Shown here one piece after another: positions 53,483 through 62,614 of a stretch of DNA of 64,000 nucleotides. Below the pieces are notes generated by a model. The model saw only the letters and a list, made by a program, of their open reading frames with translations. It had not been told where the DNA came from and did not search any database. The translations under genes were made by a program, and so were the position numbers. This DNA is from Bacillota bacterium (GTDB lineage Bacteria; Bacteroidota; Bacteroidia; Bacteroidales; Bacteroidaceae), in NCBI GenBank assembly GCA_023664625.1, contig JAMPFD010000005.1, forward strand, positions 62,001 to 126,000. Reading direction: 5' to 3'. Within the stretch, counting starts at the first letter, position 1. The number at the start of each line of letters is the position of its first letter.

Positions 53483-53546
53483 TGCAAAGTTACACATTTT
53501 CTCTGTAAAAAGTTCATAGTTTGAGAAAAAAATGTGTAACTTTGCA
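53483..53546. promoter_or_regulatory. Mirror-image divergent promoters of cysS and the CoA-transferase
   Basis: The left arm TGCAAAGTTACACATTTTCTC (53483-53503) is an inverted copy of the right arm at 53523-53546. Each arm contains a -7 box TAACTTTG, at 53492-53485 (minus) and 53537-53544 (plus). The symmetry extends well beyond the -7 boxes into T/A runs. Good -33 boxes are not visible on either side. Confidence 0.65.
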
Positions 53547-53579
53547 CAAAAATTAAACCAAAACGCATCATATAAAGAC

Positions 53580-55085
53580 ATGGCTTATACAAGATTGACT
53601 GCCATAGAGGCAGCGCAGATTATCAAGAACGGTGACACACTGGGACTATCGGGCTTCACTCCGGCAGGTGCCCCGAAGGCTGTCACGAAAGAGCTTGCCG
53701 CCATTGCCGAGGCAGAACATGCCGCAGGACGCGAGTTCAAGGTTAATCTCTTCACAGGCGCATCCACGGGACAGAGCACCGACGGTGTCCTCACCCTTGC
53801 CAAGGCTATAGGCTACCGTGCGCCATACACCACCAACAGCGAGTTCCGCAAGTCTGTAAACGCAGGCGAAATATGTTATAACGACCTCCATCTGAGCCAC
53901 ATGGCTCAGGAGGTGCGCTACGGCTTCATGGGCAAGGTTGACGTTGCCATACTCGAGGTCTGCGCCATCGAGGAGGGTGAGACTACGTGCAAGGCTTACC
54001 TCACGTCGGCAGGCGGCATATCGCCTACCGTGGCACGCCTCGCCGACAAGGTCATCCTGGAGCTTAATTCCTTCCACCATCCCGAGGCAGGACTCCTCCA
54101 CGATGTCTACGAGCCTCTCGACCCGCCTTACCGTGAGCCTATCATGATAAAATCTGTCACCGACCGTGTGGGCAAGACTTATGTTGAGATAGATGCCGGA
54201 AAGATAGTCGGTGTCGTGGAATGCAACATCCCTGACGAGGCGCGCGGCTTCAAGGGCGAGGACCCTGTGACGACACAGATAGGCCGCAACGTGGCCGAGT
54301 TCCTCGTGAAGGACATGAAGCGCGGCATCATCCCGCCGGAGTTCCTCCCGCTGCAGTCGGGCGTGGGCACTACCGCCAATGCCATACTCGCCGCCCTCGG
54401 ACAGGATCCGAGCGTGCCGAACTTCAACATCTATACAGAAGTGCTGCAGGACGCCATCGTCCCGATGCTCCTCGAGGGACGCGTGAAAGACGCCTCCACA
54501 TGCTCGCTCTCTGTCACCAACGAGTGTCTGAAGCAGGTTTACGACAACCTCGACTTCTTCAAGCAGCATCTTGTCCTGCGCCCTTCAGAGATAAGCAACT
54601 CCCCTGAGGTCATCCGCCGGCTGGGAGTCATAGCCATCAACACCGCCATTGAGGTGGACATCTTCGGCAATGCCAACTCCACACACATATCAGGAACAAA
54701 GATGATGAACGGCATCGGCGGCTCGGGCGACTTCGAGCGCAACGCCTACATCTCAATCTTCACCTGCGCCTCAACGGCAAAGGGTGGCGTAATCTCTGCC
54801 ATTGTGCCGTTCTGCTCCCACCTCGACCATACCGAGCATGACGTCAACGTCATCGTGACCGAGCAGGGCGTGGCTGACCTCCGCGGAAAGTCTCCTATGC
54901 AGCGCGCCCACGAAATCATCGAGAACTGTGCTCATCCGGACTACCGTCCGCTGCTCCGCGAATACCTGAAGATTGCCAAGGGCGGACAGACTCATCACAA
55001 TCTCCCGGCCGCATTCGCAATGCACGACACCCTGATGCGCAAGGGCGACATGCACCTTACAGACTTCTCCGAATACGTGAAATAA
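53580..55085 (+). CDS. Acetyl-CoA hydrolase / succinyl-CoA:acetate CoA-transferase
   Basis: 501 aa from ATG 53580 (MAYTRLTAIEAAQIIKNG). It is a family I CoA-transferase of the acetyl-CoA hydrolase type: GDTLGLSGFTPAGAPKAV at the start, VEIDAGKIVGVVECNIPDEARGFK, LQSGVGTTANAILAAL for the CoA site, FNIYTEVLQDAIVPML with the Glu expected to form the acyl-enzyme, and NGIGGSGDFERNAY. In succinate- and acetate-producing Bacteroidales this enzyme moves CoA between succinyl-CoA or propionyl-CoA and acetate. It is monocistronic, with a short leader of about 30 nt. Confidence 0.92.
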   Translation: MAYTRLTAIEAAQIIKNGDTLGLSGFTPAGAPKAVTKELAAIAEAEHAAGREFKVNLFTGASTGQSTDGVLTLAKAIGYRAPYTTNSEFRKSVNAGEICYNDLHLSHMAQEVRYGFMGKVDVAILEVCAIEEGETTCKAYLTSAGGISPTVARLADKVILELNSFHHPEAGLLHDVYEPLDPPYREPIMIKSVTDRVGKTYVEIDAGKIVGVVECNIPDEARGFKGEDPVTTQIGRNVAEFLVKDMKRGIIPPEFLPLQSGVGTTANAILAALGQDPSVPNFNIYTEVLQDAIVPMLLEGRVKDASTCSLSVTNECLKQVYDNLDFFKQHLVLRPSEISNSPEVIRRLGVIAINTAIEVDIFGNANSTHISGTKMMNGIGGSGDFERNAYISIFTCASTAKGGVISAIVPFCSHLDHTEHDVNVIVTEQGVADLRGKSPMQRAHEIIENCAHPDYRPLLREYLKIAKGGQTHHNLPAAFAMHDTLMRKGDMHLTDFSEYVK

Positions 55086-55299
55086 GTTTTTTCAGGTTGT
55101 ACGGTTATTGGGATGGCTTGGTGCGCGGAAGCCTGCGTCCTGCAGGAATGTGCCCCGGCGCGTCCGCCGTCAGGACATTGACAATTGACAATCTTACGTT
55201 TGGAGAAGCATGCACCGGTCAAGAGCCTCCGTTTAACAGCGGCCACACCATGCACACCGGAAACAGTTCTGCATCAGCCGTCAGCAATCTGTCCGCAAA

Positions 55300-55339
55300 A
55301 ACCGTGGAGCCATACAACCATATAACCGCGAAAAGCCCC
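55300..55339 (+). repeat. AACC-rich leader tract before the papain-like gene
   Basis: AAAAACCGTGGAGCC, ATACAACCATATAACCGCG and AAAAGCCCC lie directly before ATG 55340. The preceding 200 bases show no other feature. Confidence 0.45.
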
Positions 55340-56404
55340 ATGAAACGTATATTCCCTTACATATTGACAGCACTCGTGCTTGCCGCCTGCGGCAGGCGCG
55401 AGTGTCCGTTTTCAGGATGCGGGGACAGCAGTGACTCTGTTGAAATCACCGCCGACATACTCCTTCCATCCACTCCCGTACGGAATCAGGGGGATACGGA
55501 ACTGTGCTGGATCTACGCCATGCTTGCCGCCATAGAGACCGACCGTCTCGCACAGGGAGACTCCGTTACGCTCTCACCGCTGTGGCTGGCACGCAAATCA
55601 CTGGAAGAGCAGTCTGCGGACACCTACCTGTCAGGACGGCGGATATCCCTCCGCGGCACCCTCCCCGAGGCAATGCGCCTCCTGGAAACCCACGGCATTG
55701 TGGCATGGGATGCCTACCGTGCATCGCAGCAAAGCCCGTCACGTGCCGCAACGAGAAAGACGGAAAGGCTGGCACGCTCTTTCTCCGTCCACAAAAAGGG
55801 ACTGGAGGAACTCCGGGAAGCTGTCGGCGACGCACTTGACAGCACACTCGGGCCAACACCGCGCAATGTCTTCATGCTCGGCATGGAATACACTCCCCGG
55901 GAGTTTGCCCACAGCCTCTGCATGCCGGGCGACTGGAAAGCCTACACCTCCTTCACGCACCACCCTTTCCACACACCGTTCGTCATGGAGATTCCCGACA
56001 ACAGGCAACGCCATGAGGCAACGAACATTCCATTGGAGGAACTGGTCTCAATGACAGCAAGGAGTCTCCGCAACGGACATCCCGTGGCATGGGAAGGCTC
56101 ACTGGCCTTCCGCCGCAACGGTAATGACGCGGCCGGCATACAGCGGGAAACCGGCATCTCACACGGGAACCTCTCCCGGAAAGACATGACGACGCTGCAA
56201 CAACAGCGTCAGCGCATGCTTGAACGCCATCAGCTCACCGACGACCACTGCATGGCCATCACGGGAATGGGCCACGACAGAAAAGGACAACGGTACTTCA
56301 TCCTTAAAAATTCATGGGGCAAGGACAACGGACATGACGGCTACGTCTACATGACTGAACGTCAGTTTGCCCTCTGCACGATAATGATAATGGCACGGAT
56401 ATGA
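55340..56404 (+). CDS. Papain-like (C1) cysteine protease lipoprotein
   Basis: 354 aa from ATG 55340. MKRIFPYILTALVLAACG is a signal with a lipobox Cys at about 17, so the mature protein is membrane-anchored. The papain fold is recognisable: STPVRNQGDTELCWIYAMLAAIE (Gln and catalytic Cys, in the position of Q-G-x-C-W), DDHCMAITGMGHD (catalytic His) and FILKNSWGKDNGHDGYVYM (catalytic Asn). The region between has no clear prodomain. Two Cys pairs near the N-terminus (CPFSGCG) are unusual. The next gene starts at the stop (ATGA). A role in protein turnover at the cell surface or processing is possible; no substrate is evident. Confidence 0.88.
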   Translation: MKRIFPYILTALVLAACGRRECPFSGCGDSSDSVEITADILLPSTPVRNQGDTELCWIYAMLAAIETDRLAQGDSVTLSPLWLARKSLEEQSADTYLSGRRISLRGTLPEAMRLLETHGIVAWDAYRASQQSPSRAATRKTERLARSFSVHKKGLEELREAVGDALDSTLGPTPRNVFMLGMEYTPREFAHSLCMPGDWKAYTSFTHHPFHTPFVMEIPDNRQRHEATNIPLEELVSMTARSLRNGHPVAWEGSLAFRRNGNDAAGIQRETGISHGNLSRKDMTTLQQQRQRMLERHQLTDDHCMAITGMGHDRKGQRYFILKNSWGKDNGHDGYVYMTERQFALCTIMIMARI

Positions 56405-57180
56405 GAAGATACGCTCTACTCCTCATCATGATTCTCCCATCCCTCCTCTGCCACGCACAGGCGTTCCGGGGAGGAGAGACACTGGAATACAAGATGTACT
56501 TCAACTGGCAGTTCGTCTGGCTGAACGCCGGAACGGCGACAATGACAATACGGGAACAGGACTATCAGGGACGGAAGGCTTTCCGCTGCGCCCTGACGAC
56601 ACGCAGCAGCCAGAAAATCGACCGGTATTTCCGCATGAGGGACACGCTCCTCTGCTACACCACTCCCGAATGCCTGCCTCTCTACTACCGCAAAGGGGCG
56701 AGCGAAGGGAAGAGGTACTATGTCGACGAACTGCTCTACAGCTATGACAACGGCATACAGGTAACCATGCGCGAGCTGACCTCAAACGGCGAACGCCTGC
56801 AACATCAGCACCGCTTCCCGAAACCCGTCTACGACATGCTCTCCATCTTCCTCAAGGCACGCAGCTACAACACTGACGGCTGGAAGAAAGGATACACCAT
56901 CGTCTTCCCCATGGCCGCCGGCAGCGGCGTGAAGAACGCCAAGCTGAAATATCAGGGCAAGAAGGTTATAAAGGCAGAGGACGGCAACCGCTATAACTGC
57001 CTCCAGCTGACATACATGGAACCTGACGGAAAGAAGGAAAAGGAAATAGTCAGATTCTTCGTCACTGACGACAAGAACCATATACCCATACGCCTCGACA
57101 TGTTCCTCAACTTCGGCATCGCCAAGGCCTTCCTCAAAAGCATGAAGGGCGTAAAGAACCCTGTCACGGCAAGGCTGTGA
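56401..57180 (+). CDS. DUF3108 family exported protein
   Basis: 259 aa with signal peptide MRRYALLLIMILPSLLCHAQ. FRGGETLEYKMYFNWQFVWLNAGTATMTI at the N-terminus and RFFVTDDKNHIPIRLDMFLNFGIAKAFLKS at the C-terminus are typical of DUF3108 proteins, which form a lipid-binding-like beta barrel in the periplasm. The function is not established. Its start overlaps the papain-like gene, so the two are translated together; the pairing hints that both act in the envelope. Confidence 0.88.
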   Translation: MRRYALLLIMILPSLLCHAQAFRGGETLEYKMYFNWQFVWLNAGTATMTIREQDYQGRKAFRCALTTRSSQKIDRYFRMRDTLLCYTTPECLPLYYRKGASEGKRYYVDELLYSYDNGIQVTMRELTSNGERLQHQHRFPKPVYDMLSIFLKARSYNTDGWKKGYTIVFPMAAGSGVKNAKLKYQGKKVIKAEDGNRYNCLQLTYMEPDGKKEKEIVRFFVTDDKNHIPIRLDMFLNFGIAKAFLKSMKGVKNPVTARL

Positions 57181-57214
57181 CAGAGGCTGAGACCGAAAAG
57201 CCAACTATCGCGTG

Positions 57215-58864
57215 TCATCTGCAACGTGACAATCTCAAATCCGCTAAAAGAACGGCCGTTTCCGGTTCTTCTTTTCCTGCATCTTTGGGCTTCCAAGCCA
57301 CAACAAAACGTACATAAGCGGATGCTACGCTATATCCTTTCTGTTCCCATCCGACAAGAGCATCTTGCATTTTCTGTGACAGTTTTGCAACTGTCACTCC
57401 TGTCAAAGAATTAGCCAGCATGAAATCCTTATACGCCAAAGTATCACCTCCCCTCAGTGCCAGAATCTCCTTTTTTCTTTCTCTGAAGAAGCCGAGATAA
57501 ACATCTTTATGGGATAGTTGCAGAATAATTTCGTCTGGCAAATCATATTGCTTTTGGTCCACAATGTATTTATCCGTAAGTTGATGATTGAAAACATTTC
57601 CGTTGGTATGTATGAAAAGCCTGCTCTTTGCACGAGTCATTCCTACATAATACCTCCTCATCAGGCTGTCATCCCTTGAATATTTGTCAGAGATGAGCAT
57701 ATAGACATCATCAAACTCCCTGCCTTTTGCCTTATGAATTGTCGACACCACAACATCAGTCTTGGAAATGTCACAAAAGTCTTCTGCGTCCGACTCAAAG
57801 ACAAACTCCTTAAAATCATTGAAATATCTTGCCTTGTTGGTCTGTTCAAACTGTTCCAGACAATTCTTAAGCAATACAAGACTTGTGCTTTCACCGTAAA
57901 CGTTGAAAGTTGCCCGTTTGGCATCCTCCCACAATTTTTCTGTAACAAGCGGGGTAGTTATCCTCTTTCCTATAAATTTCAGGAAATACCTCACTTCCGC
58001 CATATTCCAAAAGCGCAAACCGTCCATGGACTGTATCAGTTTGCTGTTTACACCATATTTCCGCAGAAGGGCTGTCATAATCACAGCCTCTTCATTCGTC
58101 TGGGTCAGTACGCAGGCAGTTCCGACAGTCCTACGGCTCAGCATTTTCTCTACAAGAGGCTGATACATAAGCACGGAATTATGATATGTGATCTCTACCC
58201 ATCCCTCCTCCTTTCTCATTGAGACAATGGGCGTATTCTTCATTCTTCTACTGATATATTTCAGAAAATTGTTGGCAAAGCCCACCGGGTTCATGGCAGA
58301 GCGATAGTTCTCTGTCATCTCAACAAATCTGCTCCCATCCTCTTGTGTCAGGCGGTACATATATTCTGAGGCCGAACCACGGAACTCATAGATATTCTGG
58401 TCATCATCGCCGACTGCTATGACACGCATATCCTCGTTATTGTCCATCAGAGCTTTCACAAGCGAATACTCCCCGGCACTCATGTCCTGTGCCTCATCAA
58501 TGACAAGTACAGACTTGCCGATCTTGTTCGGCTCAACCTCACCTTGGCTGATCATCTCGGCAGCTTTTGCAACTACATCCTTTGCATCATCAAGGTTGCC
58601 TATTCTGCCTAAGAGGTCAAAGCAATAAGAATGAAATGTCTTTATCTCCACGAAATGAGCCGCGTTTCCTATCAATGACATTAGCCTCTGCTTGAATTCC
58701 GTTGCTGCCGCCCTTGAAAATGTAAGCATCAGCAGTTGCTCATGTTTCACATCCTCAAGAAGAAGAAGAGATGCAAGTTTATGTACAAGCACACGAGTTT
58801 TCCCACTTCCAGGACCTGCCGCTACTACAATGCACCGTGAATCCTTATCAGAGATAATCTCCAT
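57215..58864 (-). CDS. UvrD-type helicase half of a split exonuclease-RecQ-UvrD protein
   Basis: 549 aa from the first ATG. Superfamily 1A helicase motifs: IVVAAGPGSGKTRVLVHKLA (Walker A), LMLTFSRAAATEFKQRL, LVIDEAQDMSAGEY (II), AVGDDDQNIYEFRGS (III), ENYRSAMNPV (IV), VVSTIHKAKGREFDDVYML (V) and YVGMTRAKSRLFIH (VI). The frame is open upstream into a 127-bp duplicated segment shared with the end of the RecQ gene. Without the duplication it would continue from RecQ without a break. It lacks the N-terminal start region expected of a free UvrD, supporting the fusion view. Whether it is translated separately is unknown. Confidence 0.88.
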   Translation of the reverse strand: MEIISDKDSRCIVVAAGPGSGKTRVLVHKLASLLLLEDVKHEQLLMLTFSRAAATEFKQRLMSLIGNAAHFVEIKTFHSYCFDLLGRIGNLDDAKDVVAKAAEMISQGEVEPNKIGKSVLVIDEAQDMSAGEYSLVKALMDNNEDMRVIAVGDDDQNIYEFRGSASEYMYRLTQEDGSRFVEMTENYRSAMNPVGFANNFLKYISRRMKNTPIVSMRKEEGWVEITYHNSVLMYQPLVEKMLSRRTVGTACVLTQTNEEAVIMTALLRKYGVNSKLIQSMDGLRFWNMAEVRYFLKFIGKRITTPLVTEKLWEDAKRATFNVYGESTSLVLLKNCLEQFEQTNKARYFNDFKEFVFESDAEDFCDISKTDVVVSTIHKAKGREFDDVYMLISDKYSRDDSLMRRYYVGMTRAKSRLFIHTNGNVFNHQLTDKYIVDQKQYDLPDEIILQLSHKDVYLGFFRERKKEILALRGGDTLAYKDFMLANSLTGVTVAKLSQKMQDALVGWEQKGYSVASAYVRFVVAWKPKDAGKEEPETAVLLADLRLSRCR

Positions 58865-59092
58865 CTGGCGTTCGGACAGTGCTCCGAATAACTGGTCGTA
58901 TTTCCGAGGCGTCAGGTTACGCTGTATTTCGCTTACTCTTTCCCCTTTGAAATATTTAGAGACGAGAATCCTTATCAGAGATAATCTCCATCTGGCGTTC
59001 GGACAGTGCTCCGAATAACTGGTCGTATTTCCGAGGCGTCAGGTTACGCTGTATTTCGCTTACTCTTTCCCCTTTGAAATATTTAGAGACGA
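58839..59092 (-). repeat. 127-bp perfect tandem duplication inside the helicase gene
   Basis: 58839-58965 is repeated at 58966-59092. Both copies encode SEIQRNLTPRKYDQLFGAL and RQMEIISDKDSR. The unit length (42 codons plus one base) shifts the frame, so the RecQ frame stops at 58956 and the UvrD frame restarts at 58864. Confidence 0.95.
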
Positions 59093-62000
59093 ATTTCCTG
59101 TAATCCATATGGAAATAGTCACTGACATACTGCAAGGCAGCATCATAGTCCCTTACCATCAGGTTGGCATATTCGCCTACAATATGGATTTGTTGGATTT
59201 TCTGTCTGTAGAATTCATTGAGCATCTTGTAATCATCCAACTTGTAACGGGCTTTGCTGTCTTTTATCCTTTTGATGCTCAGGGCATTGTAAAGAACAAG
59301 GAATCCACCGTCAAGTTTCAATGCTCCGATTTTCGACAAATAGAGCAAAGCCTCCTCAACGTCTTCAATCTGAATTTTATCAAGACTGCCGAAGAGAGAC
59401 GTGGCAGTTCCTTTTATTTTGTCAAGTAATTCCACCACGGAGAATTGAACGGCACCTGGCCGCAAACCGTCCCTTTCCCTTCCCAAGGCAATGTCATACA
59501 GCCATTCTATCGCGAAACGGCTTATTTCCAGACGCTTTTCAAAACGCTTTGCTGTTGCTTCGGAATCCGCAAGGCGGACTATTTCCATATTACTTGCGGC
59601 ATCTTCTTTTTTCCGCATGTAGCCTTTTATAGTAAGGAAATACAGCAGTGTGCGGATGTCTTTCTCTTTTGAAGTACTGATACCGTCATTCACGGCATTG
59701 TCATTCAATTGCTTGTATGATATGCGCAACAAATCGTCAGGAATGTTGTTGAGGATATACTGCTCTAACCTGGCAAAACGTTCAAGAAGCATCTTTGACT
59801 TTCGCTCCGTATCTCCGACATCCGTCAGATAAGCGGATATATCCTTACTGTCAGCAAGTATTCCCTCCTGCCTCATTCTTTCCACAACGGAAATGACATC
59901 CCTCTTGCTTAGCCCGAGGATGTCTGCCAGATAGTCAACACGCGACTCTGCTTCAGAGTCTTGGGCTTTAGCAATGTGTTTTTGAGAAATCAGTGACTTT
60001 ATAATTCTGACAGATTTTTCTATCTCGTCACTGTCAAAGAGCTGTGATTCAGAGATGCGCTTACGTGCTTCGTCCATATTCTTCACCGTGATACCCGTGG
60101 CATAGACATGAGGGACATTGCTTCCTCTTACCAGATATCCGCTTCGCTCCAGTGCTGCCAATGCCGTGCGGACACGCGTCTCTATATCTGACACAGAATC
60201 ATCCCAGCCCGCCTGCCGTGCTATCTCCAGTGCCGAGCAACTGACATTCATACGTTGCTTGGTGAGAACTTTGACAGCCTTCCATACTTGTTGTATCTCA
60301 CTGATACTTAATTTCGTCTGATTCAGGAGTATGAAATGCTTGTCCAAGTCATTGTCACTGTAAAGCACATAACAGCGTGCGTCAAGGCTTGGGTCACGCC
60401 CTGCCCTGCCTGCCTCCTGGACATAATTTTCCAAAGAGTCGGAAATATCGTAATGGACGACCAGTCCTACATCCTTCTTGTCCACTCCCATTCCGAATGC
60501 AGACGTTGCCACAATGATTCGCACCTTATCTGTCATAAAGGCATCTTGATTGGCTATTTTCATGTCAGCCTCCATCTGACCATTGAACGGCAATGCCTCA
60601 TAGCCGTCACGTGTCAGTTTTACAGCCAGGTCTTTTGTACGTTTTGTACGTGAGACATAGACGATTGTCGGACAGCAGGTACTTGCCACAAGTTCCCTCA
60701 GCTTGAGGTACTTATCACTGTCATTGTCTGCATGAACAACAGAATAGTGAAGATTTGTCCTTGAAGCCGTGGATGCGAAAAGCTGCAGATCAAGATTCAA
60801 GGTCTGCTTGAAATAGTCACAAATATCCTGTATAACCTTCTGCTTCGCCGTAGCCGTAAAGCAAGATACCGGGATAGGTTCCTTGCAATGCTTCTTTTGC
60901 TGATATTTCTTGATGAACGTGCCGATATACAGATAGTCTACCCTGAAATCCTGTCCCCATGAGGAGAAACAATGGGCTTCGTCAATGACAAATCTTACGA
61001 CATGACGCACCATGAGAATCCGCTCAATGGTTTTCGAGCGGAGCATTTCAGGGGAGATATACAATAACGAGGCATCCCCATCCTGCACTCGTTGTATGGC
61101 GTTTGCCCTTGTAATAGGGTCCAGCATACCGTTAATCGTCACTGCATCCGTAATGCCTCTGCCGGCAAGGTTGTCAACTTGATCTTTCATAAGAGACTGC
61201 AATGGCGATATTACAATGGTAAGCCCATGGACAGAGTTTCCCGCAATAAGCGCCGGCAGCTGGAATGTAAGCGATTTTCCTCCACCGGTAGGGAATATCG
61301 CCAAAAGTGATTCCCCGTCAACCGCCGCCTTGGCAGCACGCTCTTGCAGAGGCTCACCCTCATAGGTACGGAAACTCTCGTATCCGAATAAGGTCTTCAG
61401 GTTATACAGCACATCCAATCTTGTGGAGCAATAGTCACAATTTTCCTTGCAATGCTTGTTGCAAAGAAGATTCACGATAAACTCCACTTCCGGATAGTTA
61501 TGGATCACCCATCCCGGAGTCACGGAATGGCAGTCTGTTGTTCCGACAATTGCCAAAGCATAAGCCAGTCCGCAAGGATGTTCCTTGACAAGTGACTCTA
61601 TGCCGGCATTCCGGCATATCTTTCCTGCATACAGCCGTTTTATCAGTTCCGCTATGTCTTCATCCGTATCTTCCGCACCTACCATGCAGAGGAAACCATG
61701 GAACTCTTTCTTCCCCTTCAACAATGATGCGAACAGTCTGCGCTGCGCTTCCGGCAACGCATGCCAACGGGCAATCTCATCATGAAGGAGGGTTTTAGCT
61801 TTCTCACAATCGTTGACAGAATTGTTCATCTGATCCGCCATCAGCTTGTCATCTTTTACAAGCCTGTGGTAAGGACGTTCAGGAAACAGCAATGGCGAGA
61901 CATATAATGTGTCTACCAATGTCCATCTGCATTTCTCTTCTCCAAACAAATATTTTGCATCATGATGTATGATGTTGTGCCCACAGATATAATCTATCCC

Positions 62001-62222
62001 TGTTAAGAATTCAAGCAATTCATTCTGTGAAGCCTTATGGAATATCGCACCATCATGCCGCAGAGCGCCTATATCATGAATCTTACGGTCTTTCACACCT
62101 ACTTCTATATCTATTATGGCATAGTTTTCCGGCTTAAGCTGCGCATGTACAGCATAATCACTGAAGAATTTCTCCGCATCTTCAGCTTTCCTGCCTCCTA
62201 TGAGTCTGCTCCATAATGACAT
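58956..62222 (-). CDS. recQ: DEDD exonuclease-RecQ helicase (N-terminal half of the split fusion)
   Basis: 1088 aa. Residues about 25-190 form a 3'-5' exonuclease domain of the DnaQ type: AIIDIEVG (D-x-E), ICGHNIIHHDAKYL and NNSVNDCEKAKTLLHDE. Residues about 290-680 are RecQ: ESLLAIFPTGGGKSLTFQLPAL (Walker A), FVIDEAHCFSSWGQDFR (D-E-x-H and aromatic loop), CFTATAK, VATSAFGMGVDKKDVGLVVHYD and QEAGRAGRD. The C-terminal third has helical and winged-helix-like parts and ends in the duplicated segment QMEIISDKDSRL before a stop. Family knowledge: RecQ unwinds forks and recombination intermediates. The combination with a nuclease and UvrD in one polypeptide would give a recombination or repair machine. 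Confidence 0.92.
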   Translation of the reverse strand: MSLWSRLIGGRKAEDAEKFFSDYAVHAQLKPENYAIIDIEVGVKDRKIHDIGALRHDGAIFHKASQNELLEFLTGIDYICGHNIIHHDAKYLFGEEKCRWTLVDTLYVSPLLFPERPYHRLVKDDKLMADQMNNSVNDCEKAKTLLHDEIARWHALPEAQRRLFASLLKGKKEFHGFLCMVGAEDTDEDIAELIKRLYAGKICRNAGIESLVKEHPCGLAYALAIVGTTDCHSVTPGWVIHNYPEVEFIVNLLCNKHCKENCDYCSTRLDVLYNLKTLFGYESFRTYEGEPLQERAAKAAVDGESLLAIFPTGGGKSLTFQLPALIAGNSVHGLTIVISPLQSLMKDQVDNLAGRGITDAVTINGMLDPITRANAIQRVQDGDASLLYISPEMLRSKTIERILMVRHVVRFVIDEAHCFSSWGQDFRVDYLYIGTFIKKYQQKKHCKEPIPVSCFTATAKQKVIQDICDYFKQTLNLDLQLFASTASRTNLHYSVVHADNDSDKYLKLRELVASTCCPTIVYVSRTKRTKDLAVKLTRDGYEALPFNGQMEADMKIANQDAFMTDKVRIIVATSAFGMGVDKKDVGLVVHYDISDSLENYVQEAGRAGRDPSLDARCYVLYSDNDLDKHFILLNQTKLSISEIQQVWKAVKVLTKQRMNVSCSALEIARQAGWDDSVSDIETRVRTALAALERSGYLVRGSNVPHVYATGITVKNMDEARKRISESQLFDSDEIEKSVRIIKSLISQKHIAKAQDSEAESRVDYLADILGLSKRDVISVVERMRQEGILADSKDISAYLTDVGDTERKSKMLLERFARLEQYILNNIPDDLLRISYKQLNDNAVNDGISTSKEKDIRTLLYFLTIKGYMRKKEDAASNMEIVRLADSEATAKRFEKRLEISRFAIEWLYDIALGRERDGLRPGAVQFSVVELLDKIKGTATSLFGSLDKIQIEDVEEALLYLSKIGALKLDGGFLVLYNALSIKRIKDSKARYKLDDYKMLNEFYRQKIQQIHIVGEYANLMVRDYDAALQYVSDYFHMDYRKFVSKYFKGERVSEIQRNLTPRKYDQLFGALSERQMEIISDKDSRL

Positions 62223-62434
62223 AATGTATATTCTGGTGATTCGTGATCTATCTCTGAAAGGGAAAAATATATGCCTTTTCTTCCGCCTGCAAATTTACTA
62301 AAAAATATTCGGGGACAGGCAAGTTGCGAAGAAAAATATGAATTTTGTCCGCAAACTTTTATGCAGCAGGGACGGCACCGCACAAAAGTCACAGACAAGC
62401 CTCTGTGAAACACCATGTTACGGCAAACAAGACA
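62223..62434. promoter_or_regulatory. Divergent gap; probable -7 box for recQ
   Basis: TAAATTTG on the minus strand at 62297-62290 matches the -7 consensus, 68 nt before the recQ start. The -33 match is weak (TTG at 62322). Nothing else was recognised between 62298 and 62434. Confidence 0.45.
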
Positions 62435-62522
62435 AAAGATGGCCTTCCGCCAAGTAAAATGTTGCCTTCCGCATTGCAAGGTGTTGCCTTTCATGTCGCG
62501 AAAGGCAACACTTTTATATCGT
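62435..62522. repeat. 22-bp tandem array 5, diverged (4 units)
   Basis: Units start at 62435, 62457, 62479 and 62501, again 22 bp apart. Cores have shifted to a GTTGCCTT / AAGGCAAC form: AAAGATGGCCTT, AAATGTTGCCTT, AGGTGTTGCCTT and AAAGGCAACACTT. It lies between the divergent recQ and U32 peptidase genes. Confidence 0.75.
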
Positions 62523-62602
62523 GCCTTATGACCCTCGGCAAAAAAATGCGCCGGCAATGATTTTTTTCAAGTATATTCTTTTTAATTTCCAATTAAAAAT
62601 AT

Positions 62603-62610
62603 TATCTTTG
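62603..62610 (+). promoter_or_regulatory. -7 box nearly abutting the U32 start codon
   Basis: TATCTTTG ends 4 nt before ATG 62615, so the transcript probably starts at or next to the start codon. No clear -33 TTTG was found; T/A-rich DNA precedes. Confidence 0.6.
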
Positions 62611-62614
62611 CACT

